Shown: positions 14,491 to 21,020 of the stretch, piece after piece
Numbering within the stretch: the stretch's first letter is position 1
How the letters are laid out: each line of letters opens with the position of its first letter
Assembly (NCBI GenBank): GCA_937876395.1
Contig: CALEIM010000161.1
Span: forward strand, 1 to 21,020
DNA length: 21,020 bases
Source: an uncultured Wenzhouxiangella sp.
GTDB lineage: Bacteria > Pseudomonadota > Gammaproteobacteria > Xanthomonadales > Wenzhouxiangellaceae
Direction of reading: 5' to 3'
Position numbers and translations under genes: made by a program
Notes under the pieces: model-generated
The model's input: only the letters and a program-made list of their open reading frames with translations
Told to the model about the DNA's origin: nothing
Database searches by the model: none

Positions 14491-16539
14491 CTACTCGCGC
14501 TCAAAAATCAGTTCATCGCCGCGCGCCTCGACCCGCACTTTGTCACCGGGGGCAAACTCGCCGGCCAGAATCTGCTGGGCGAGCGGATTTTCCAGCCGGC
14601 TCTGGATCGCTCGCTTCAGGGGCCGGGCGCCGTAGACCGGGTCGAAGCCGGCCTCGCCAAGCAGATCAAGCGCGGCATCGGAAATCTCGAAGCCGATATC
14701 GCGCTCGGCCAGGCGATCGCGCAGAAACTGAATCTGGATGGCGGCAATCTGGCGAATCTGGCCGGGATCCAGGGGGTGAAACACCACGATTTCGTCAATC
14801 CGGTTGATGAACTCGGGGCGGAAATGGCCGGTAACCACTTCCATGACCGCCGAGCGCATCTGTTCGTACTCGGCATCGGCCATGCGCTGAATGCGGTCGG
14901 AACCGAGGTTGGAAGTCATCACGATCACGGTGTTGCGAAAATCGACCGTGCGTCCGTGGCCATCGGTCAGGCGGCCGTCGTCGAGCACCTGCAGCAAAAT
15001 GCTGAACACTTCCGGGTGGGCCTTTTCCACCTCGTCGAGCAGAATCACCGAATACGGTCGGCGGCGCACGGCCTCGGTCAGATAGCCGCCCTCCTCGTAG
15101 CCGACGTAGCCCGGCGGCGCGCCGATCAGGCGGGCGACCGAATGCTTTTCCATGAACTCCGACATGTCAATGCGCACCATCGCGTCTTCGGTGTCGAACA
15201 GGAAGTGCGCCAGCGTCTTGCACAGCTCGGTCTTGCCGACACCCGTGGGCCCGAGGAACAGGAAGGATCCGTTGGGTCGATTAGGGTCGGACAGGCCGGC
15301 GCGCGAGCGGCGGATGGCGTCGGCAACCGCCGTGACCGCCTCATTCTGGCCAATGACGCGCTCATGCAGCATCGCTTCCATTTTCAACAGCTTGCCGAGC
15401 TCGGATTCGAGCATTTTCGATACCGGGATGCCGGTCCAGCGGCTGACCACTTCGGCAATTTCTTCTTCGGTGACCTTGTTTCTAAGCAGTTGAAAATGAT
15501 CGGTGGTTTCGCTGGACTCGGCCTGTGCAAGCTGACGCTCAAGCTCAGGGATGCGGCCATGCTGCAGCTCGGCCATGCGTGACAAGTCCTGGGCGCGACG
15601 CGCGTTGTCCAGCTCGGCGCGGGCGCGTTCCAGCTCTTCCTTGATGTGGGTGGCATCCTGGACCGAGGCTTTCTCCGCCTTCCAGACCTCATCCAGGCTG
15701 GCAAACTCGCGCTCCAGCGCATCGATTTCCCCGTTCAGATCCGCCAGGCGCTTTTTCGACGCTTCGTCCGTTTCCTTGCTCAGCGCCTCGCGCTGAATCT
15801 TGAGCTGGATCAGGCGTCGCTCCAGTCGATCCAGCGCTTCGGGCTTGGAGTCGATCTCCATGCGAATGCGGCTGGCCGCCTCGTCCATCAGGTCAATCGC
15901 CTTGTCGGGCAATTTGCGATCACTGATATAGCGCTGCGACAAGGTGGTTGCGGCCACCAGCGCCGGATCAGTGATATCAACGCCGTGATGCACCTCGTAG
16001 CGCTCAACCAGGCCACGCAGGATGGCGATGGTGTCTTCCACCGACGGCTCGTCGACCAGCACTTTCTGAAAGCGCCGTTCAAGGGCCGCATCCTTCTCGA
16101 TGTGCTCCCGGTACTCGTTGAGCGTGGTAGCGCCGACACAGTGCAGTTCGCCGCGAGCCAGCGCCGGCTTGAGCATATTGCCCGCATCCATCGAGCCTTC
16201 GGCCTTGCCGGCGCCGACCACGGTATGGATTTCATCAATGAAAAGCAGGGGAGAAGCGCTATCGAGGATCCTTGATTTGTCTGCTTTTTCGATCACCTCG
16301 CGGAGTTGCCTGACTCCTGAATCCACCGCGGATAAGGTAAAAAACGGCCGATCCAGTTGTTGTGCCAGGATGCCAGCCAGCGTCGTTTTCCCCACACCGG
16401 GGGGACCCCATAAAATAAATGAAGGAATAAAACCCCTGGAAAGATTTTTACGAATAATTCCGGAGTCACCGACCAGGTGTTCCTGTCCATAAAATCCCTC
16501 CAGTGTGGTCGGTCTGATACGATCAGCTAATGGCTGCAT
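14491..16539 (-). CDS. clpB: Chimeric frame: ClpB (residues ~106-682) behind a RarA N-terminus
   Basis: Residues from about 106 onward are ClpB, the ATP-driven disaggregase working with DnaK. They run from just after the first Walker B motif (TVVGAGKAEGSMDAGNMLKP) through the arginine-finger region DAALERRFQKVLVDEP and a coiled-coil middle domain (about residues 230-345). The second AAA+ module has Walker A GPTGVGKT at 430-437, the pore loop GYVGYEEGG and the C-terminal small domain. This ~577-residue part equals the length expected for E. coli ClpB beyond that point. ClpB's own N-domain and first Walker A are missing. In their place residues 1-105 are RarA-like. Base composition changes at the same spot, so the frame is most likely an artificial join; see the junction entry. 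Confidence 0.85.
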   Translation of the reverse strand: MQPLADRIRPTTLEGFYGQEHLVGDSGIIRKNLSRGFIPSFILWGPPGVGKTTLAGILAQQLDRPFFTLSAVDSGVRQLREVIEKADKSRILDSASPLLFIDEIHTVVGAGKAEGSMDAGNMLKPALARGELHCVGATTLNEYREHIEKDAALERRFQKVLVDEPSVEDTIAILRGLVERYEVHHGVDITDPALVAATTLSQRYISDRKLPDKAIDLMDEAASRIRMEIDSKPEALDRLERRLIQLKIQREALSKETDEASKKRLADLNGEIDALEREFASLDEVWKAEKASVQDATHIKEELERARAELDNARRAQDLSRMAELQHGRIPELERQLAQAESSETTDHFQLLRNKVTEEEIAEVVSRWTGIPVSKMLESELGKLLKMEAMLHERVIGQNEAVTAVADAIRRSRAGLSDPNRPNGSFLFLGPTGVGKTELCKTLAHFLFDTEDAMVRIDMSEFMEKHSVARLIGAPPGYVGYEEGGYLTEAVRRRPYSVILLDEVEKAHPEVFSILLQVLDDGRLTDGHGRTVDFRNTVIVMTSNLGSDRIQRMADAEYEQMRSAVMEVVTGHFRPEFINRIDEIVVFHPLDPGQIRQIAAIQIQFLRDRLAERDIGFEISDAALDLLGEAGFDPVYGARPLKRAIQSRLENPLAQQILAGEFAPGDKVRVEARGDELIFERE
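16225..16248. other. Junction between two genomes at a shared Walker B coding segment
   Basis: These 24 bases encode LLFIDEIH (minus strand), a motif common to RarA and ClpB in the same frame. GC content in the segment is 8 of 24, and in the adjacent 24 bases on the ClpB side (16201-16224) it is 19 of 24. Protein identity, codon use and apparent phylum all change here. The crossover probably lies at the left end of this segment. A false assembly join or a library chimera explains this best; true recombination is the less likely alternative. Confidence 0.85.
16225..16539 (-). pseudogene. rarA: 5' fragment of rarA (replication-associated recombination protein A), Bacteroidota-like
   Basis: Residues 1-105 of the chimeric frame match the start of RarA/MgsA, an AAA+ ATPase acting at stalled replication forks. 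They include PLADRIRPTTLEGFYGQEHL, the Walker A segment FILWGPPGVGKTTLAGILAQ (GPPGVGKT at 45-52), FFTLSAVDSGVRQLREVIEK, and Walker B LLFIDEIH at 98-105. In a complete RarA the next residues would be of the type RFNKxQQD; here ClpB sequence follows instead. About three quarters of a roughly 420-residue RarA is missing. Codon choice is AT-richer, like the genes to its right. The GDPD gene ends 62 bases upstream on the same strand, so in its real genome rarA may be co-transcribed with it. Confidence 0.85.
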
Positions 16540-16601
16540 GGCTTTGATTTTCTACTTTCGTCCTCGTTATCAGAACAACCATCCCTGTGACATGGTTTCG
16601 A

Positions 16602-17402
16602 TTATTGGTCAAATTCCATTTTTTGCATTAAATTGTACCGGATATATCCTGGTCGATCCGTGGTAATTCCATCGATTCCATATCCGATCAATTCATTGAT
16701 CCGATCCATATCATTGACCGTCCAGGTAAGGATGCCCAATCCATCTTTATGAGCCTGGTCCACCATTTCCTGATCCACTATCCTGTGGTGTAAATTGATA
16801 CCATCCAAACCGTGTTTTTTGATGTCATCCCACTTATCGATCACGTCGTTCTTTTTAGAGGAAAGCCAAAAACAGGGGAGATCCGGAAAAGCGTCGCGCA
16901 GTCCAATGATCACATCCCACCCGAAGGAAATGAAAATGATCTGAGGTCGTTTCGGATGATTTTGCAGTAATTCTTCGAGCAATGGAATAATTTCAGGCCC
17001 TGACTTTACCTCCACCACGAGCTGTTTGTACATCGGAATCATTTCTATGACGTCTTCGATCAATGGGAGTTTGACCCCCTCAAACCGAGAACCTTTCCAA
17101 CTGCCCGCATCCAATTGAGTCAGGACGTCAGAATTGGTTTGACTTACTTCATAATCCTCTCCCGTCGTACGTTTGGTAGACTTATCATGCAATACCGCAA
17201 TTTTTCCATCCGCGGTAGGATATACATCGATTTCGACCGCATCGGCTCCTTCTTCCCAGGCTGTAACCGCAGAAAGAACCGTATTTTCAGGCATAGTAAA
17301 TGAAGATCCGCGGTGGCCTATTATGATAGCATTTTGACTGTGAACCATCGGTAATAGCAGGAATGTGAAATAAAATAACAAGATTGTTGATCGCAATGTC
17401 AT
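16602..17402 (-). CDS. Exported glycerophosphodiester phosphodiesterase
   Basis: GDPD enzymes hydrolyse glycerophosphodiesters to glycerol-3-phosphate and an alcohol. The 266-residue protein has an N-terminal signal peptide (hydrophobic to about residue 20, likely cleaved near VHS-QN). The catalytic layout is complete: GHRGSSFTMPENT with His30, Arg31 and Glu39, then EIDVYPTADGKIAVLHD with Glu57, Asp59 and His72. The C-terminal barrel strands include ILTWTVNDMDRINEL and GIDGITTDRPGY. Export suggests use of phospholipid head groups from outside the cytoplasm. Low GC content and codon use match the genes on either side. ATG 17402 has no strong Shine-Dalgarno, as is common in Bacteroidota. Confidence 0.93.
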   Translation of the reverse strand: MTLRSTILLFYFTFLLLPMVHSQNAIIIGHRGSSFTMPENTVLSAVTAWEEGADAVEIDVYPTADGKIAVLHDKSTKRTTGEDYEVSQTNSDVLTQLDAGSWKGSRFEGVKLPLIEDVIEMIPMYKQLVVEVKSGPEIIPLLEELLQNHPKRPQIIFISFGWDVIIGLRDAFPDLPCFWLSSKKNDVIDKWDDIKKHGLDGINLHHRIVDQEMVDQAHKDGLGILTWTVNDMDRINELIGYGIDGITTDRPGYIRYNLMQKMEFDQ

Positions 17403-17644
17403 GAATGTAAAAGATTTCGAATGTGAAATTTAGTTCGCTAATGTATTATATTTTGTCTGATTCTCCCAATGAAATTTGACATAGGAAACGGAATATCTAT
17501 ATTTATTGAACCAAACTACAGGTTCATTGGTTGATATTTGTTAGGATGTAGTGTAATTACAGAAATCCAATTCGTGCCTTTCACAACAAAAGGTCATTCG
17601 CAAGAAAAGAAATTCTACCGACTATTTGATTTACGATCTGTAAT

Positions 17645-17660
17645 TGATTGCATGCAATCA
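17645..17660. promoter_or_regulatory. Perfect 16-bp palindrome upstream of the 17696 gene
   Basis: TGATTGCATGCAATCA is a perfect palindrome ending 35 bases before the ATG at 17696, a position suited to a dimeric repressor or activator. It lies in the 293-base AT-rich gap (17403-17695) between the divergent GDPD gene and the small unknown gene. No other gene is seen in that gap. No regulator gene is nearby, and I do not recognise the motif as a named operator. Confidence 0.35.
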
Positions 17661-17695
17661 GGACAATTATTCAATTTTGAAATAATAAATAATTT

Positions 17696-18061
17696 ATGAT
17701 ACCTACGGAAGAAAAACACGATTACATCGAACAGGCGATTGAAATCGCCAAATTAAAGGGATTTAAAGATTTTCGGGCGAAGCTGGAGGATTTCGAAACT
17801 CCGAAGTCATTCACTAATGTATCCTCTGAAAAGGAGGTTCTTCCAGATTTTACTGCCAGAAGAGGAGGAAAGAAACACTATTTTGACATCGCACTTAAAA
17901 CTGATAATATTCAGCCATTGATCACCAAGTGGAAACTCCTCAGTCAACTAGCCGAACTAAAAAACAGTCACCTGATATTATTTGCACCGAGAGGACACAA
18001 AGCTTTCGCTGAACGACTGACCAAACTGTATAAAGTACGGGCACAGGTCGAAGCTCTGTAG
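17696..18061 (+). CDS. Small protein of unknown function, faint PD-(D/E)XK nuclease resemblance
   Basis: The 121-residue protein is not one I can name. It starts at ATG 17696 in an AT-rich leader without a strong ribosome binding site. An N-terminal helix (HDYIEQAIEIAKLKGF) leads to VLPDFTARRGGKKHYFDIAL with Lys68, then a helix (ITKWKLLSQLAELKN), a strand (SHLILFAPRG) and a final helix. The order PD (50-51), basic hairpin, FDIALK, helix, strand resembles the core of PD-(D/E)XK nucleases, but the acidic residue two before the lysine is Ala66, so catalysis is doubtful. It has no signal peptide and ends 32 bases before the convergent WbqC-like gene's stop. Real coding is likely given its clean length and codon use. 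Confidence 0.65.
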   Translation: MIPTEEKHDYIEQAIEIAKLKGFKDFRAKLEDFETPKSFTNVSSEKEVLPDFTARRGGKKHYFDIALKTDNIQPLITKWKLLSQLAELKNSHLILFAPRGHKAFAERLTKLYKVRAQVEAL

Positions 18062-18093
18062 GAACAAATACAAAAAAATCCGTCCTTTCGCTC

Positions 18094-18762
18094 TTAGCCG
18101 TTCAAATCACCGGATTGGTTTTCCAAATTCTGAGAACTCAATACCAGGCTGTATTGCCTGATTAGTAATTCAGTTTCCGGCCCGTAGGTAAAAAGAGACT
18201 CAATGATCGATATACCAGGTGTAAAGGTAAAATATCCCAGATCGATAGGGGAGAGCAACCGTGGATTCGTTTTCAAATATCGGGGCGTGATTAGATTTCG
18301 CAGATCCCGTATTTTTTCAGGATATTGGGGAAGATAGACCTGGGTAAAAGAAAAAATAGGTAAACCCAGCAATCTATAGATGTATAACATAAGCTGAGTA
18401 TTTAGATCAAACAGATACGGGGTTCTTTGTTCGATTATCCCCATGATATCCTCGATGTAATATCCAAAATAGGGCAAACTTCCGTATTCGGTTTGGAGAC
18501 GAATACCAAGAGGACGAATCCAGTCCTCATCGTAATATATCTCGACCTCATGGATCGGTTGGGACCGGTGTTTCCCTTTCTTAAGAGGCACGATCAGATA
18601 TTGATTATTCTGATTGCTGCTGATCAGGGTTTTATTTCTGAAACTGCCTTTATTGTAATTTTCCCAACGTTCGAGTAGGGTATTTCCAGATCGAGTCGCG
18701 ACACAGATATAGTAAATGGACGGAAGAAAATGAAGGTCTATAAGGGTCGATTTTGCGGACAT
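18094..18762 (-). CDS. WbqC family protein
   Basis: The 222-residue protein resembles the WbqC-like family common in Bacteroidota. Matching points include the opening LPSIYYI, the ERWENYNKGSFRNKTLI segment, a following strand YLIVPLKKG, the PIHEVEIYYDEDWIRPLGIR core, YGSLPYFGYYIEDI and YLFDLNTQLMLYI. The family is named after a polysaccharide-cluster gene, and its activity is not established to my knowledge; roles in glycan or lipoprotein maturation have been suggested. There is no signal peptide, so it is probably cytoplasmic. ATG 18762 is the only good start. The gene stands alone, convergent with the small unknown gene and downstream of the acyl-CoA dehydrogenase terminator. Confidence 0.8.
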   Translation of the reverse strand: MSAKSTLIDLHFLPSIYYICVATRSGNTLLERWENYNKGSFRNKTLISSNQNNQYLIVPLKKGKHRSQPIHEVEIYYDEDWIRPLGIRLQTEYGSLPYFGYYIEDIMGIIEQRTPYLFDLNTQLMLYIYRLLGLPIFSFTQVYLPQYPEKIRDLRNLITPRYLKTNPRLLSPIDLGYFTFTPGISIIESLFTYGPETELLIRQYSLVLSSQNLENQSGDLNG

Positions 18763-18805
18763 CTACACGACGAAATTTATACAAAGTTATTTCCAAGGCT
18801 GAATA

Positions 18806-18842
18806 ATAAAAAAAACATGCCCTAAAATATTTCAGAGCATGT
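18806..18842 (-). terminator. Intrinsic terminator of the acyl-CoA dehydrogenase transcript
   Basis: Read on the minus strand, ACATGCTCT and AGGGCATGT form a 9-bp stem (one G-U pair) around a ten-base AT-rich loop, followed directly by eight T residues. It lies 60 bases past the stop of the acyl-CoA dehydrogenase gene and before the WbqC-like gene, so it should separate the two transcripts. Stem and T-run together are the standard form of a Rho-independent terminator. Confidence 0.85.
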
Positions 18843-18901
18843 CCGTAGTAACATCGCTGCTACCCATTTAAGTCAATTAACCATGTCAACTTAATATATC
18901 T

Positions 18902-20707
18902 CTATACCATTCGGAATGGATACTTATTTTCTGCGATGGCGTATAGGGCGATGTCATTTCTCAATTTACTGACATTCTGCAAAGGGTAGGAGGCAAAACG
19001 TTTGATCCCGAGAGCAAATGTTTTGAATAAATCTCCGCTCGAATACGCCGCAATGGCATCAGCAGCATTTTTCTGCATCCTGTGATTGGTATCATTCATC
19101 AAAACCCTGAGCATCGATTCGTATTGTTCAACATCGGGAAAGTCAGCTTTTTTCATTTCCGATACGCGCAAATACATCGCTTCAGCGGTGTAGATATCGA
19201 TGAGCATATCCGCTGCATTCATGATAATCTGCTGTTCGTTTTCAAGGTTTAATTCCCCATCCATTTGTTTTTTGACCGCAGCGCCAGTGACCATCAGAAA
19301 AAGTTTTTTAAACTGTGTGATTGCTGTTTTTTCTTCGGCCAGCGGACCCTCCAGGGGATCAGGTAATCCAAATGAAGCCAATTCTTTCTGAACATTCCAT
19401 GCAGGACCAGTCAGATCAAATTCACCTTTACCTGATTTTCGCAACAGCATATTTATGCACAACAATCGGTTGATTTCATTGGTTCCTTCAAAGATCCGGT
19501 TGATACGGGAATCACGGTAAGCTCTGGCCACTGGAGTTTCTTCCGAAAAACCCATTCCCCCATAGATCTGAACCGCTTCGTCAGATACAAAATCAAGCGT
19601 CTCGCTGCCCAGAATCTTTAGAATGGCGCATTCGATGGAATATTCTTCGGCTGCCAGCAATTTTGCTTCGGAATACGTGTGTCCTTTTTCCTCCAGTTCA
19701 TTTGATTTATGCTCCAGGGAACTTGAAACCCTGTAGAGTGCACTTTCAGACGCAAACGTGCTGATACACTGGTCTGCTATTTTCTTGCGAATGGCACCGA
19801 AGGATGAAATAGGAACATCAAACTGGAACCTATCATTGGCGAAAGCGATCGAGTAATCGACGAGAGTTTTTGAACCACCTACGCACAACATACCGAGCTT
19901 CAGGCGTCCTATATTGAGCACATTGAATGCTATGACGTGCCCTTTGCCTATTTCCCCCAGGACATCCCCGGCCGGAACCCTGACGTTCTCCAGGAAGACC
20001 ATGCGGGTAGAAGATCCATGGATTCCCATTTTATCTTCTTCTTCGCCCAATGAAACACCTTCAGCGTGGGCATCGACGATAAAAGCCGTGAATTGCTCCC
20101 CGTTAATTTTGGCAAATACGATCAAAATATCTGCGAACCCGCTATTGGTGATCCACATCTTCTGACCATTGAGAATGTAGTGCTGCCCATCCGCATCCAG
20201 AACAGCTGTGGATTTGGCGGACAAAGCATCCGATCCGGAGGTAGGTTCTGTTAGACAATAAGAGGGCTTGAGTTCCCCGCTAATAATTCTGGTCAGATAC
20301 TTTTGCTTTTGTTCTTCGGTACCGAAGTATAGGATGGGGAGCATTCCGATCCCGGTTTGCACCGAATGACTGACGTTGAACGAATTCAACGGTCCCATCA
20401 TTTCATTGGCGATTATATCTGTGTTGGTCCCTTGTTGCATCCCTCCGTATTCTTCGGGCATATGGATTCCCAAAAAACCCAGTTCTCCCATTTCTTCCAG
20501 GATGGTTACAGTGTGATTGAATTTCCCTTTATCAATCTCATCCAGTTTGGGTTTTATCTCTGAATCGATAAAATCTGACAACGAATCCAGAATCAATTTC
20601 TGGTCTTCGGTTGCGTGCTCCGGGAAAAAGATTGCACCGGGATCTTCTTGACTCACAACGAATTCCCCCCCTTTTATAATTTTTTCACTTTCCAATACCT
20701 TTGACAT
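18902..20707 (-). CDS. Acyl-CoA dehydrogenase (VLCAD/ACAD9-like, long form)
   Basis: The 601-residue flavoenzyme should introduce the alpha-beta double bond into acyl-CoA in fatty-acid oxidation. In order: an N-terminal helical domain (LGFLGIHMPEEYGG near 76-89), FAD-contacting YCLTEPTSGSDA (150-161) and MWITNSGFAD (184-193), then the C-terminal helical domain with YGGMGFSEETPVARAYRDSR and the catalytic base Glu407 in RIFEGTNEINRL. About 180 further residues follow, an extension as in VLCAD and ACAD9 rather than in short-chain types of about 380 residues. This long form is common in Bacteroidota. ATG 20707 is used; no clear Shine-Dalgarno precedes it. The ferredoxin gene lies 179 bases upstream on the same strand. 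Confidence 0.94.
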   Translation of the reverse strand: MSKVLESEKIIKGGEFVVSQEDPGAIFFPEHATEDQKLILDSLSDFIDSEIKPKLDEIDKGKFNHTVTILEEMGELGFLGIHMPEEYGGMQQGTNTDIIANEMMGPLNSFNVSHSVQTGIGMLPILYFGTEEQKQKYLTRIISGELKPSYCLTEPTSGSDALSAKSTAVLDADGQHYILNGQKMWITNSGFADILIVFAKINGEQFTAFIVDAHAEGVSLGEEEDKMGIHGSSTRMVFLENVRVPAGDVLGEIGKGHVIAFNVLNIGRLKLGMLCVGGSKTLVDYSIAFANDRFQFDVPISSFGAIRKKIADQCISTFASESALYRVSSSLEHKSNELEEKGHTYSEAKLLAAEEYSIECAILKILGSETLDFVSDEAVQIYGGMGFSEETPVARAYRDSRINRIFEGTNEINRLLCINMLLRKSGKGEFDLTGPAWNVQKELASFGLPDPLEGPLAEEKTAITQFKKLFLMVTGAAVKKQMDGELNLENEQQIIMNAADMLIDIYTAEAMYLRVSEMKKADFPDVEQYESMLRVLMNDTNHRMQKNAADAIAAYSSGDLFKTFALGIKRFASYPLQNVSKLRNDIALYAIAENKYPFRMV

Positions 20708-20886
20708 AGTTTACAGTGGTTTATCAGTAAATACAGATAATAAATATAAATAATAATTGAACAAGAGTCAAATATTAAGCAGTAAATTTTTCAACACTTT
20801 TTTGTAATTAAAGGCAACCTTAGTAGAATACTGTACAGTGAAATGTAAATATAAAGAAATAAAATGGTAAGTTAATAACCTGAGTC

Positions 20887-21020
20887 TTAGGCGTGTAAAG
20901 CCTGTTGACGTGCCGCCAAAACGTCGTTGGATTCTTCGTGATTGGGATCCGGTAAACAACAGTCGACCGGACAAACGGCAGCGCATTGCGGCTCCTCATG
21001 AAAGCCAGTACATTCAGTAC
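20887..21020 (-). CDS. C-terminal part of a 4Fe-4S ferredoxin, cut by the right edge
   Basis: Reading leftwards from the right edge in one frame gives 43 residues and TAA at 20887-20889. The protein begins TECTGFHEEPQCAAVCPVDC and continues CLPDPNHEES to the end LHA. The cysteine pattern ending in CPVDC, together with the FHEEPQCA insert, is that of Bacteroidota two-cluster ferredoxins, whose tails read much the same from memory. The first cluster motif and start lie outside the window. A 72-residue frame over the same bases (20768-20986) is not protein-like and was discarded. It is upstream of the acyl-CoA dehydrogenase gene and could carry electrons in the same pathway. A 10-bp palindrome, ACTGTACAGT (20830-20839), lies in the gap. 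Confidence 0.85.
   Translation of the reverse strand, partial: TECTGFHEEPQCAAVCPVDCCLPDPNHEESNDVLAARQQALHA

Noticed and set aside
14776..15582. 268-residue plus-strand frame opposite clpB
   Set aside because: Antisense to conserved ClpB sequence, with His/Gln/Arg-rich content and no domain.
14491..16539. Reading the RarA-ClpB frame as a new natural fusion protein
   Set aside because: The join replaces ClpB's own N-domain and P-loop, falls exactly on a shared motif, and coincides with a change of composition and phylum, so an artefact is far more likely.
16540..16601. Possible attachment site or insertion-element boundary near the composition change
   Set aside because: No direct or inverted repeats, tRNA end or recombinase gene were found there, and the composition change lies within coding sequence further left.
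20768..20986. 72-residue minus-strand frame near the right edge
   Set aside because: Another frame over the same bases encodes a clear ferredoxin tail with a CPVDC motif; this one is basic and featureless.

Overview
This window joins DNA from two different organisms. Bases 1 to about 16,225 are GC-rich and carry genes typical of a Gammaproteobacterium. The pcnB-folK-panB-panC cluster, an FdxA close to Azotobacter ferredoxin I, a BamC-like lipoprotein, a Xanthomonas-type Bcp, and the PIN-PhoH and NRDE proteins fit the Xanthomonadales/Chromatiales side (for example Wenzhouxiangellaceae-like). That placement is inference from remembered protein resemblance. Bases from about 16,249 to 21,020 are clearly more AT-rich and look like Bacteroidota: the N-terminus of RarA, an exported glycerophosphodiester phosphodiesterase, a WbqC-family protein, a VLCAD-like acyl-CoA dehydrogenase and a Bacteroidota-style 4Fe-4S ferredoxin tail.

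The two blocks meet inside one open reading frame (14491-16539, minus). Its first ~105 residues are RarA up to and including the Walker B segment LLFIDEIH. The remaining ~577 residues are ClpB from just after its own first Walker B motif. Base composition changes at the same point. The likeliest explanation is a false join (assembly or library chimera) at a short stretch shared by the two AAA+ genes. Gene-neighbourhood arguments should not be carried across 16225-16248.

Gammaproteobacterial block, left to right. A cut-off secreted protein (minus) and a C-terminal scrap resembling M3 oligopeptidase lie at the left edge. Next is a coupled pair, MFS transporter then TonB-dependent receptor (minus), which probably act together in uptake of an unidentified ligand. 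Divergent from it runs a plus-strand set: YiiD-type thioesterase, small lipoprotein, orphan ParA ATPase. A convergent minus-strand operon follows, pcnB-folK-panB-panC, tightly overlapped with GTG/TTG starts (RNA polyadenylation, folate and pantothenate synthesis). Then come fdxA (plus), a bamC-like gene (minus), bcp and phoH (plus), and a minus-strand series of clpB (truncated), a small protein plus nucleotidyltransferase cassette, a SIMPL-domain protein and an NRDE/TANGO2 protein.

Bacteroidota block. rarA (5' part) lies downstream of a GDPD gene on the minus strand. A small plus-strand gene of unknown function has a perfect 16-bp palindrome just upstream. It converges on a wbqC-like gene. 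An acyl-CoA dehydrogenase gene ends at a clear intrinsic terminator, and a ferredoxin gene runs off the right edge. Acyl-CoA dehydrogenase and ferredoxin side by side suggest fatty-acid oxidation and electron transfer.

No rRNA, tRNA, CRISPR array, insertion sequence or prophage was recognised. The most unusual items are the RarA/ClpB junction, a Bcp lacking both known resolving-cysteine positions, the small-protein/nucleotidyltransferase cassette, and short tandem repeats placed between two separate convergent gene pairs.
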